Origin: Variovorax sp. KK3
Lineage (GTDB): Bacteria > Pseudomonadota > Gammaproteobacteria > Burkholderiales > Burkholderiaceae_C
DNA length: 50,261 nt
NCBI RefSeq assembly: GCF_001984055.1
Contig: NZ_LYVO01000050.1
Coordinates: forward strand, 1-50,261
Reading direction: 5' to 3'
Shown: in pieces, positions 31,152-38,570 of the stretch
How the letters are laid out: each line of letters opens with the position of its first letter
Numbering within the stretch: the stretch's first letter is position 1
Made by a program: the position numbers and the translations under genes
The notes under the pieces: generated by a model
The model's input: the letters and a program-made list of their open reading frames with translations, nothing else
Databases searched by the model: none
What the model was told of the DNA's origin: nothing

Positions 31152-31157
31152 TATAAT
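31152..31157 (+). promoter_or_regulatory. Perfect TATAAT -10 box for mrcA
   Basis: TATAAT at 31152-31157 lies 24 bases before the mrcA ATG, so transcription would begin near 31164 with a leader of about 18 bases. No TTGACA-like -35 is visible at 16-18 bases upstream (CACCCGC region), so this rests on the -10 alone. The rest of the 242-base pilM/mrcA divergent region (30940-31181) holds no gene that I can see. It is AT-richer than its surroundings, with GTTGTATCAAGCGTTGTC-like near-repeats. Confidence 0.5.
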
Positions 31158-31181
31158 CGGCGTTGACTTCACCTCCCCCTC

Positions 31182-33593
31182 ATGCCCGAAAAGACACGCC
31201 CCAACGGGCCCGCCAAGCCATCCCCATCCACCACGCGCCCCGCCTGGCTCACCTGGCTCGTGCGCATCGTGCTGTGGGGCATGGGCATGGTCGCGGCGGG
31301 GGTAGTGGCACTCGCCTGCGTCGTGGCCGTGGCATTGGCCGTCGCCTACCCGAACCTTCCCGACATCTCCGAACTCGCCGACTACAGGCCCAAGCTGCCT
31401 CTGCGCGTGTTCTCCTCCGAAGGCATTCTGATCGGCGAATTCGGCGAGGAGCGCCGCAACCTGACGCCGATCGCCACGATTCCGAAGGTCATGAAGGACG
31501 CCGTGCTCGCTGCGGAAGATGCGCGCTTTTACGACCACGGCGGCGTCGACTACAAGGGCCTGGTGCGGGCCGGCCTCGCGAACATGAATCGCGTCAAGAG
31601 CCAGGGCGCCTCCACCATCACGATGCAGGTGGCGCGCAACGTCTACCTGAGTTCCGAGAAGACCCTGACGCGCAAGATCTATGAAGTCCTGCTCACCTTC
31701 AAGCTCGAACACCTTCTGAGCAAGGACCAGATCTTCGAGATCTACCTCAACCAGATCTACCTGGGCAATCGCGCCTATGGCTTCGCGGCCGCCTCGGAGG
31801 CCTATTTCGGCAAGCCGCTCAAGGACATCTCCATCGCCCAAGCCGCGATGCTGGCCGGGCTGCCGAAGGCACCGGGCGCGAACAATCCGGTCAACAACCC
31901 GTCGCGCGCACGCGGCCGCCAGTTGTATGTGATCGACCGCATGCAGGAAGCCGGATTCATCACGGCCGATCAGGCTGCCGAGGCCAAGAAGGAAGAACTG
32001 CACCTGCGCGACGGTGCCGACCCGACGCGCCTGCACGCCGAGTACGTGGCTGAAACGGTGCGGCAGCTGATGTATGCGCAGTACGGAGACAGCACCTACA
32101 CACGCGGCTTGAAGGTCTACACGACGCTGGTAGCGGCCGACCAGGCGGCTGCCTACAAGTCGCTGCGCAAGGGCATCATGGATTACGAGCGGCGCCAGAT
32201 CTACCGAGGCCCCGAGAAGTTCGTCGACCTGCCCACCAATCCGAAGGAGCTGGATGAGGCCGTCGACGACGCGCTGGCCGAGCATCCCGACAACGGCGAC
32301 GTGATGTCGGCCGTGGTGCTGAAGGCGAGCCCCAAGGAGATCACCGCCGTTCGCGGCAACGGCGACACGCTGCAAATCGTCGGCGAAGGGCTGCGGCCCG
32401 CGCAGTCGGGCCTGGCCGACAAGGCACCGCCCAACATCAAGATCCGCCGCGGTGCAGTGATCCGCGCCGTGAAGACCCCGAAGAACACCTGGGAAATCAC
32501 GCAGCTGCCCGAGGTCGAAGGCGCCTTCATCGCGCTCGACCCACGCGATGGCGCAGTCAAGGCCATGGTCGGCGGCTTCGACTTCGACAAGAACAAGTTC
32601 AACCACGTCACGCAAGCCTGGCGCCAGCCGGGCTCGAGCTTCAAGCCTTTCATCTACTCGGCTGCCCTCGAAAAAGGTTTCACGCCGGGCACGGTCGTCA
32701 ACGACGGCCCGCTGTTCTTCGACGCCGGCACCACCGGCGGCCAGCCCTGGGAGCCGAAGAACTACGACGGCAACTTCGAAGGTCCGATGTCGTTGCGTCG
32801 GGCGCTCGCCAAGTCGAAGAACATGGTGTCGATCCGGGTTCTTCAATCGATCGGCACGCGCTATGCGCAAGACTGGATCGGCAACTTCGGCTTCGAGCGC
32901 GAAAAGCATCCTGCCTACCTGCCGATGGCGCTGGGTGCCGGCGCGGTCACCCCGATGCAGATGGCCACGGCGTATTCGGTGTTCGCCAACGGCGGCTATC
33001 GGGTCAACCCATACCTCGTCACGAAGATCACGGATCACAAGGACAAGGTCTTGGTGGAAACACAACCGCCTCTGCTCAACGAGACGATGCGCGCGATCCC
33101 GCAACGCAACGCCTTCATCATGGACAGCCTGCTGCAGGAAGTTGCCCGCAGCGGCACGGCCGCCAAGGCGCAGGCCACGCTCAAGCGGCCCGACCTCTAC
33201 GGCAAGACCGGCACCACCAACGATTCACTCGATGCGTGGTTCGCTGGCTTCCAGCCGACCATGGCCGCGGTGGCGTGGATGGGCTACGACACGCCACGAA
33301 AGCTCGGCGATCGCGAGACTGGCGGCGGACTGAGCCTGCCGATCTGGATCGGCTACATGGAAACCGCCATCAAGGGCGTGCCCGTGACGGAGCTGACGGC
33401 GTCCGCACCGCCCGGCGTGGTCAACGTCGGTGGCGAGTGGTACTACGACGACTACGCTCCTGGCCGCGGCGTGGCCACGCTCGGCGTCGAGGCAGGGCCG
33501 ACGCCGTCGGCCGAAGCGATTTCCGGTGCGCCCATCGGCCCGGCGCCACAGCCGGAAGAGCGCAGCCGCATCCTCGACCTGTTCCGCAACTGA
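31182..33593 (+). CDS. mrcA: PBP1a, bifunctional class A penicillin-binding protein
   Basis: Inner-membrane anchored periplasmic enzyme that polymerises and cross-links peptidoglycan. The 803 residues comprise a basic Pro/Ser-rich cytoplasmic tail, a membrane helix at about 27-52, and a GT51 glycosyltransferase domain (about 70-240) with catalytic Glu112 in AAEDARFYDHGG. An OB-like linker follows, then a transpeptidase domain with Ser485-Ser-Phe-Lys488 (SxxK), Ser545-Lys-Asn547 (SxN) and Lys675-Thr-Gly (KTG). A short Pro-rich tail ends ILDLFRN. Monocistronic and divergent from pilM. Length is typical of PBP1a (ponA). Confidence 0.97.
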   Translation: MPEKTRPNGPAKPSPSTTRPAWLTWLVRIVLWGMGMVAAGVVALACVVAVALAVAYPNLPDISELADYRPKLPLRVFSSEGILIGEFGEERRNLTPIATIPKVMKDAVLAAEDARFYDHGGVDYKGLVRAGLANMNRVKSQGASTITMQVARNVYLSSEKTLTRKIYEVLLTFKLEHLLSKDQIFEIYLNQIYLGNRAYGFAAASEAYFGKPLKDISIAQAAMLAGLPKAPGANNPVNNPSRARGRQLYVIDRMQEAGFITADQAAEAKKEELHLRDGADPTRLHAEYVAETVRQLMYAQYGDSTYTRGLKVYTTLVAADQAAAYKSLRKGIMDYERRQIYRGPEKFVDLPTNPKELDEAVDDALAEHPDNGDVMSAVVLKASPKEITAVRGNGDTLQIVGEGLRPAQSGLADKAPPNIKIRRGAVIRAVKTPKNTWEITQLPEVEGAFIALDPRDGAVKAMVGGFDFDKNKFNHVTQAWRQPGSSFKPFIYSAALEKGFTPGTVVNDGPLFFDAGTTGGQPWEPKNYDGNFEGPMSLRRALAKSKNMVSIRVLQSIGTRYAQDWIGNFGFEREKHPAYLPMALGAGAVTPMQMATAYSVFANGGYRVNPYLVTKITDHKDKVLVETQPPLLNETMRAIPQRNAFIMDSLLQEVARSGTAAKAQATLKRPDLYGKTGTTNDSLDAWFAGFQPTMAAVAWMGYDTPRKLGDRETGGGLSLPIWIGYMETAIKGVPVTELTASAPPGVVNVGGEWYYDDYAPGRGVATLGVEAGPTPSAEAISGAPIGPAPQPEERSRILDLFRN

Positions 33594-33606
33594 CGCCGAC
33601 GCTGGC

Positions 33607-33939
33607 TCAGCCGGCCGCGAACTGCAGCGCCAGGCCCGATTGCGCGCTCGCCTCACGCGTCAGTTGGCCGAACAGTTCCTCCCCGCTCTTGGTGTCGACC
33701 CACGCGCCGCCGTCATGCCGGTAGTGGTAGCCGCCCGAGCGCGCAGCGAGCCATATCTCTTGCAACGGCTTCTGCAAGTTGACGATGAGCTGGCTGCCGT
33801 TGAGAAAGGTGATGGTGATCATGCCGCCGACGCGCTGGTTGTCCAGGTCGGCATCCGTCGTGTCGTTGATGTGGTCGCAGCTGCGCTCGATGGCGGCCAG
33901 CGCCGCTTCGGCGCGGTCCATGTACTCGGGGTCGGTCAT
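33607..33939 (-). CDS. cyaY: CyaY, bacterial frataxin
   Basis: Iron-binding regulator of Fe-S cluster assembly, 110 residues from ATG 33939 (MTDPEYMDRAEAALAAIERS). The acidic helix-1 surface (D, E residues in DRAEAALAAIERSCDHIND and TDADLDNQ) leads into the beta-sheet GGMITITFLNGSQLIVN and the frataxin core LQEIWLAARSGGYHYRHDGGAWVDTKSGEELF. The family is clear. It is convergent with mrcA (13-base gap), and its start is only 12 bases from that of lptM on the other strand, so their promoters must overlap the neighbours. Confidence 0.96.
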   Translation of the reverse strand: MTDPEYMDRAEAALAAIERSCDHINDTTDADLDNQRVGGMITITFLNGSQLIVNLQKPLQEIWLAARSGGYHYRHDGGAWVDTKSGEELFGQLTREASAQSGLALQFAAG

Positions 33940-33951
33940 TACAATTTCTGC

Positions 33952-34209
33952 ATGTCGAATGTCCGTCAAATTCTAGTGAGCGCCATTGGCCTCGTGCTCG
34001 TCGGGGTCGCGCTCGGCGGCTGCGGCCAAAAGGGCGCCCTTTATCTGCCGACCGATCCTGCCGCCAAAGGCCGCGCCACGCTGCCCGAACTGGTGATGCC
34101 CCGCACGGGCGGCAGCGATGCCGCGAGCGGCGGTACCGGCAACACGCCCGTGCAGCCCCCCGCCGACGCCAGCGGCACTTCGACCCCCCGGAACGAAGGA
34201 ACGAAGTGA
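33952..34209 (+). CDS. lptM: LptM-like small lipoprotein (YifL family)
   Basis: An 85-residue lipoprotein with signal MSNVRQILVSAIGLVLVGVA and lipobox LGGC (Cys24), continuing with the highly conserved GQKGALYLPTDP. This CGQKGxLYLP start is the YifL/LptM signature; LptM helps oxidative maturation of LptD in E. coli. The remaining 50 residues are Pro/Gly/Thr-rich and disordered-looking. It sits beside cyaY and upstream of lysA, as yifL sits near cyaY and dapF in enterics. Its stop overlaps the lysA GTG start (GTGA). Confidence 0.9.
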   Translation: MSNVRQILVSAIGLVLVGVALGGCGQKGALYLPTDPAAKGRATLPELVMPRTGGSDAASGGTGNTPVQPPADASGTSTPRNEGTK

Positions 34210-35492
34210 GCGACCCGACGCAAAGCCTGCCGGGCCATCCGCACATCGCGTACCGCGGTGGCGCACTCCACGTCGAAGGCGCATCTCTCGCTGCACTTGC
34301 GCAGGAGCACGGCACTCCCCTCTTCGTCTACTCGAAGCAGTGGATGCTCGACGCACTGGCGGCCTACCAGCGCGGCTTCGAGGGCCGCGACGCACTGGTC
34401 TGCTACGCGATCAAGGCCAACTCCTCGTTGGGCGTGCTGCGTATCTTCGCAGAAGCAGGCTGCGGCTTCGACATCGTTTCCGGCGGCGAACTCGCGCGCG
34501 TGCTCGCGGCCGGCGCCGATCCGGCGAAGGTGATCTTTTCCGGCGTCGGCAAGACCAAGGCCGAGATGCGCCAAGCCCTGGCTGCCGGCATCGCCTGCTT
34601 CAACGTCGAGAGCGAAGCCGAGATCGACGTGCTCAACGCGGTCGCGCTGGAAGAAGGCCGCCGCGCCGCGATCAGCGTGCGCATCAATCCTAACGTCGAC
34701 CCTAAGACGCACCCCTACATCTCCACCGGGCTCAAGGGCAACAAGTTCGGCATTGCGCACGATCGGGCCGTGGCCATCTATCGGCATGCAGCCTCGTTGA
34801 AGGGCCTGCAGGTGGTGGGCATCGATTGCCACATCGGGTCGCAGATCACCGACGCCGCGCCTTACCTCGAAGCACTAGAGCGCGTGCTCGACCTGGTCGA
34901 GGCCATCGAGAAGGCGGGCATCCCGCTCCATCACCTGGACTTCGGCGGCGGACTCGGCATCGACTACAACGGGGACACGCCGCCTGCGGCCGATGCGCTG
35001 TGGCGGCAGTTGCTGGCGCGCCTCGATGCCCGCGGCTTCGGCAAGCGCCGGCTGGTCGTCGAGCCGGGCCGTTCGCTGGTCGGCAATGCGGGTGTATGCG
35101 TGACGGAGGTGCTCTACACCAAGCCGGGTGAAGCCAAGAACTTCTGCATCGTCGATGCGGCGATGAACGATCTTCCCCGGCCCGCGATGTACCAGGCCTT
35201 CCACCGCATCGTGCCGCTGGCGCCGCGCCAGGGCGGGCACGCTGTCAGCTACGACGTGGTGGGCCCGGTCTGCGAAAGCGGCGACTGGCTCGGCCGCGAC
35301 CGCACGCTCGACGTGCAGGCGGGCGACCTGCTGGCGGTGCTGTCGGCCGGCGCCTATTCGATGGCGATGGCGAGCAACTACAACACGCGCGGACGTGCGG
35401 CGGAAGTGCTGGTCAGCGGCGAGCGTGCCAGCCTGATCCGCCGGCGCGAAAGCATCGAGGACCAGCTGCGCACCGAACGCCTGGCCGACTGA
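34206..35492 (+). CDS. lysA: LysA, diaminopimelate decarboxylase
   Basis: PLP enzyme that decarboxylates meso-diaminopimelate to L-lysine. The 428 residues start at GTG 34206 overlapping the lptM stop. The PLP lysine is Lys70 in CYAIKANSS. The Gly-rich phosphate loop is HLDFGGGLGIDY; EPGRSLVGNAG is the substrate-binding Arg motif; CESGDWLGRDR holds the catalytic Cys at the dimer interface. Convergent with msrQ at a 7-base gap. Length normal. Confidence 0.97.
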   Translation: MSDPTQSLPGHPHIAYRGGALHVEGASLAALAQEHGTPLFVYSKQWMLDALAAYQRGFEGRDALVCYAIKANSSLGVLRIFAEAGCGFDIVSGGELARVLAAGADPAKVIFSGVGKTKAEMRQALAAGIACFNVESEAEIDVLNAVALEEGRRAAISVRINPNVDPKTHPYISTGLKGNKFGIAHDRAVAIYRHAASLKGLQVVGIDCHIGSQITDAAPYLEALERVLDLVEAIEKAGIPLHHLDFGGGLGIDYNGDTPPAADALWRQLLARLDARGFGKRRLVVEPGRSLVGNAGVCVTEVLYTKPGEAKNFCIVDAAMNDLPRPAMYQAFHRIVPLAPRQGGHAVSYDVVGPVCESGDWLGRDRTLDVQAGDLLAVLSAGAYSMAMASNYNTRGRAAEVLVSGERASLIRRRESIEDQLRTERLAD

Positions 35493-35499
35493 GCCGGCA

Positions 35500-36147
35500 T
35501 CACTTGCTCATCTGCACGCGGCCGGCCGGAGCGGCCTGCGGCCCACTCTTTCTGTTGCGGACGAAGTTCCACACGCGCCAGCCGAGCAGCACCGCCACGA
35601 TGGCGGCATAGACGAACACCTCGGCAAAGTTGTTCTTGCCAGCCCGCATCCAGAAGAAATGCAGCAGGCCCAGTCCCGCGATCACGTAAACCAGCTTGTG
35701 CAGCGCCTGCCAGCGCTTCGCGCCCATTGCCTTGATGGCCCGATTGAAAGACGTCGCCGCCAGCGGCGTCAGCAGCACGAAAGCGCTGAACCCCACGAGG
35801 ATGAATGGACGCTTGGCGATGTCCTTGGCGATCTCTGCGAGGTCGAAGCCCATGTCGAACAGGCTGTAGCTCAGCAGGTGCACCACGACATAGAAGTATG
35901 CGAAGAGCCCCAGCATGCGCCTGAAGCGTGCCAGCGCGTTGACCTTGAAGGTGACGCGCAGCGGCGTGACGGCAAGCACGATGCAGATGAATCGCAGGGT
36001 CCAGTCGCCGGTCGATCGGATCAGGTGCTCCGCCGGATTGGCGCCCAACCCGTCGGTGAAGGCGCCATAGGCCAGCCACGCAAAAGGCAGCAGGCACAGC
36101 ACGAACACCAGCGGCTTGGCGGCCGGGTGCAACAGCAGCTTGTTCAT
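35500..36147 (-). CDS. msrQ: MsrQ, haem-binding membrane subunit of MsrPQ
   Basis: A 215-residue inner-membrane protein from ATG 36147 (MNKLLLHPAAKPLVF) with about six helices. Conserved His residues in YVVVHLLSYSLF, ALHKLVYVIAG and GLLHFFW are positioned as haem b ligands. It passes quinol or flavin-derived electrons to MsrP for repair of oxidised methionines in periplasmic proteins. It follows msrP by 13 bases. Upstream 40 codons of the frame overlap msrP and are rejected. Confidence 0.94.
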   Translation of the reverse strand: MNKLLLHPAAKPLVFVLCLLPFAWLAYGAFTDGLGANPAEHLIRSTGDWTLRFICIVLAVTPLRVTFKVNALARFRRMLGLFAYFYVVVHLLSYSLFDMGFDLAEIAKDIAKRPFILVGFSAFVLLTPLAATSFNRAIKAMGAKRWQALHKLVYVIAGLGLLHFFWMRAGKNNFAEVFVYAAIVAVLLGWRVWNFVRNRKSGPQAAPAGRVQMSK

Positions 36148-36160
36148 GGCACGGCCTGGC

Positions 36161-37159
36161 TCAGTAGAACTTCTTGAGGTCCATGCCGGCGTAGAGCTGG
36201 GCGACCTGCTGCTCATAGCCGTTGAACAGCAAGGTCTTGTGCCGCTTGGCGAACAGCCCCGAGCCATCGCCGATGCGCCTTTCGGTCGCCTGGCTCCAGC
36301 GCGGATGGTCGACGTTGGGGTTCACGTTCGAGAAGAAACCGTACTCTTGCGCCGCCGCCTTGTTCCACGCCGTGCCGGGCTCCTTCTCGACGAAGCGGAT
36401 CTTGACGATGGATTTGGCGCTCTTGAAGCCGTATTTCCACGGCACCACGAGTCGCACCGGTGCGCCGTTCTGATTGGGCAGCACCTCGCCGTACATCCCG
36501 AAGGTCAGTAGCGTGAGCGGATGCATGGCCTCGTCCATGCGCAGCCCTTCGGCATACGGCCAGTCGAGGACGCGCGAGCCGACGAAAGGCATGGTCTTCG
36601 GGTCGGCCAGCGTCACGAACTCGACGTACTTGGCGTTGCCCTGCGGCTCGACCCGTTTGATCAGCTCGGCCAGCGAGTAGCCGACCCACGGGATGACCAT
36701 CGACCAGCCCTCGACGCAGCGCAGCCGATAGATGCGCTCTTCCTGGGCGCTGAGCTTGAGCAGGTCGTCGATGCCGTACTTGCCGGGTTTCTTGACCAGG
36801 CCTTCGACCTCGACGGTCCAGGGCCGGGTCTTCAGCGTGTGCGCGTTCTTGACCGGATCGCCTTTGTCGGTGCCGAACTCGTAGTAGTTGTTGTAGCTCG
36901 CCGCGTCCTTGTAGTCGGTGAGCTTTTCCATCGTCTGGGCGCCGGCCACTCCCGACTTCTCACCCTTCAGCGCAGCCAGCTTGCCGGGTGCGGCGGCTTG
37001 CGCCAGCGCGTCGCGGCCAGCCCAGGATGCCAACGCCGCACCGGCCACGCCGCCGGCCAGCAGCCTGAGCATGTCGCGCCTTCCTTCATAAGCGGCGCGC
37101 GGCGTGATCTCGCTGGAGCGGGGGTGATTGAAGCCGGAATCATCGGAACGAATCAACAT
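36161..37159 (-). CDS. msrP: MsrP, periplasmic methionine sulfoxide reductase catalytic subunit
   Basis: Molybdopterin enzyme that reduces methionine sulfoxide in periplasmic proteins. The 332-residue precursor has a twin-arginine signal: GRRDMLRLLAGGVAGAALASWA (Arg27-Arg28) ending near LAQAAA, consistent with export after cofactor loading. The molybdenum ligand is Cys148 in RLRCVEGWSMVIPWVG. PYAEGLRMDEAMHPL and GAPVRLVVPWKYGFKSAKSI are family landmarks. It precedes msrQ. The 94 bases upstream include an imperfect palindrome (see findings) but no clear promoter. Confidence 0.96.
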   Translation of the reverse strand: MLIRSDDSGFNHPRSSEITPRAAYEGRRDMLRLLAGGVAGAALASWAGRDALAQAAAPGKLAALKGEKSGVAGAQTMEKLTDYKDAASYNNYYEFGTDKGDPVKNAHTLKTRPWTVEVEGLVKKPGKYGIDDLLKLSAQEERIYRLRCVEGWSMVIPWVGYSLAELIKRVEPQGNAKYVEFVTLADPKTMPFVGSRVLDWPYAEGLRMDEAMHPLTLLTFGMYGEVLPNQNGAPVRLVVPWKYGFKSAKSIVKIRFVEKEPGTAWNKAAAQEYGFFSNVNPNVDHPRWSQATERRIGDGSGLFAKRHKTLLFNGYEQQVAQLYAGMDLKKFY

Positions 37160-37253
37160 GGAGCGCCTTTCAGCTGTTTTGTCGTACTGGGATCAGTTCG
37201 TCCCAAGAGCTGATTAGGTTACGCATCGGCGGTTCCTGTGGATTCGTCCTCCG

Positions 37254-38570
37254 CTACAGGGTGCCGTAGCTGTGCAATCCGCTCAGGAACATGTTGACGC
37301 CGAGGAAGGCGAAGGTGGTGACGGCCAAGCCAGCCAGCGCCCACCAGGCGGCCACGGTGCCGCGCAGCCCCTTCACCAGCCGCATGTGCAGCCATGCCGC
37401 GTAGTTGAGCCAGACGATCAGCGCCCAGGTTTCCTTCGGGTCCCAGCTCCAGTAGCCGCCCCAGGCATCGGCAGCCCACAGTGCGCCCAGCACGGTGGCG
37501 ATCGTGAAAAAAGCGAAGCCGACGGTGATGGCCTTGTACATCACGTCGTCCAGCACCTCGTTGGCCGGCAGCCGGGCCGCGATGCGCCGGCGCCCCAGAA
37601 GGATGCCCGCGGCGATCAGGGCCGAGATGGCCGCATAGACGAACCAGTAGCTGCCACCGGCTTCCTGCGCACGCTGGCGGAAGGCCACGGGGACGAAGCA
37701 CAGCGCCACGCCCAGCAGCCACATGGGCGTAAGCCGGTACCAGCGCGTCTCGGTCGCCTGCTCCTTGATGAGATAGGCGAACGCCACCATGGCCGCCAGC
37801 GCGAAGGTGCCGTAGCCGATGAAGTTGGCCGGCACGTGGAGCTTCATCCACCAGCTCTGCAGGGCAGGCACCAAGGGCTGGATCTCGTGGGCCTCGCGTA
37901 CCAGCGTGTACCAGAGCAGGAAGCCGACCGCCGCGCTCACCACCAGCATCACGAAAGCGCCGAGAGCGCGCGTGCCGTAACGCGATTCGTAGTAGAGGTA
38001 GAAGGTGGCCGTGAGCCAGCAGAACAGCACGAACACCTCGTACAGGTTGCTCACGGGGATGTGGCCGATGTCCGGGCCGAGCTGGTGGCTCTCGTACCAG
38101 CGCACCATGGTGCCGATGAGCGCCATCGTCACTGCCGCCCAGGCCAGGCGCGAGCCGATGAGGTCCATCGTGTCGCCCTGCTTGCCGGCGAAGAAGCCGA
38201 TCCAGTAGAAAAGGGTGCTCATGAAGAAGAGCACGCTCATCCAGAGGATGGCCGACTGGCTGGAAAGAAAGTACTTGAGCCAGAAGACCTGGTCGGCGCG
38301 CGCCAGGTCGCCCTGGTACGAGACGATGCCCAGCAGCGCCGCCGCCGCGACCACGATGGCCAGCACGCTCAAGGGCCGCCAGAACCAGCCCAGCCAGATG
38401 GCGAAGGGCATAGTCCCCAGCAGGATGACCTTCTCGTAGACGTCCATCGCATTCGCGTAACGCGAGAACGCGAACAGCCCGCCGGCCAGCACGAGCACGG
38501 CGAACACCCAGTCAAAGGCGTTGCGCCGCGAAAGCCAGCTGTCGTGAAGCGTGAGGGTGGTGGTGCTCAT
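37254..38570 (-). CDS. ccsB: CcsB (CcsA/ResC family), cytochrome c maturation protein
   Basis: A 438-residue polytopic membrane protein of System II cytochrome c biogenesis, with about eight or more helices. The haem-handling WWD-type motif is WGGYWSWDPKETW, and there are conserved His residues such as in LVREAHEIQP and KLHVPANFIGYG. It works with ResB to export haem and attach it to apocytochromes in the periplasm. ATG 38570 overlaps the ResB stop (ATGA). Confidence 0.96.
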   Translation of the reverse strand: MSTTTLTLHDSWLSRRNAFDWVFAVLVLAGGLFAFSRYANAMDVYEKVILLGTMPFAIWLGWFWRPLSVLAIVVAAAALLGIVSYQGDLARADQVFWLKYFLSSQSAILWMSVLFFMSTLFYWIGFFAGKQGDTMDLIGSRLAWAAVTMALIGTMVRWYESHQLGPDIGHIPVSNLYEVFVLFCWLTATFYLYYESRYGTRALGAFVMLVVSAAVGFLLWYTLVREAHEIQPLVPALQSWWMKLHVPANFIGYGTFALAAMVAFAYLIKEQATETRWYRLTPMWLLGVALCFVPVAFRQRAQEAGGSYWFVYAAISALIAAGILLGRRRIAARLPANEVLDDVMYKAITVGFAFFTIATVLGALWAADAWGGYWSWDPKETWALIVWLNYAAWLHMRLVKGLRGTVAAWWALAGLAVTTFAFLGVNMFLSGLHSYGTL

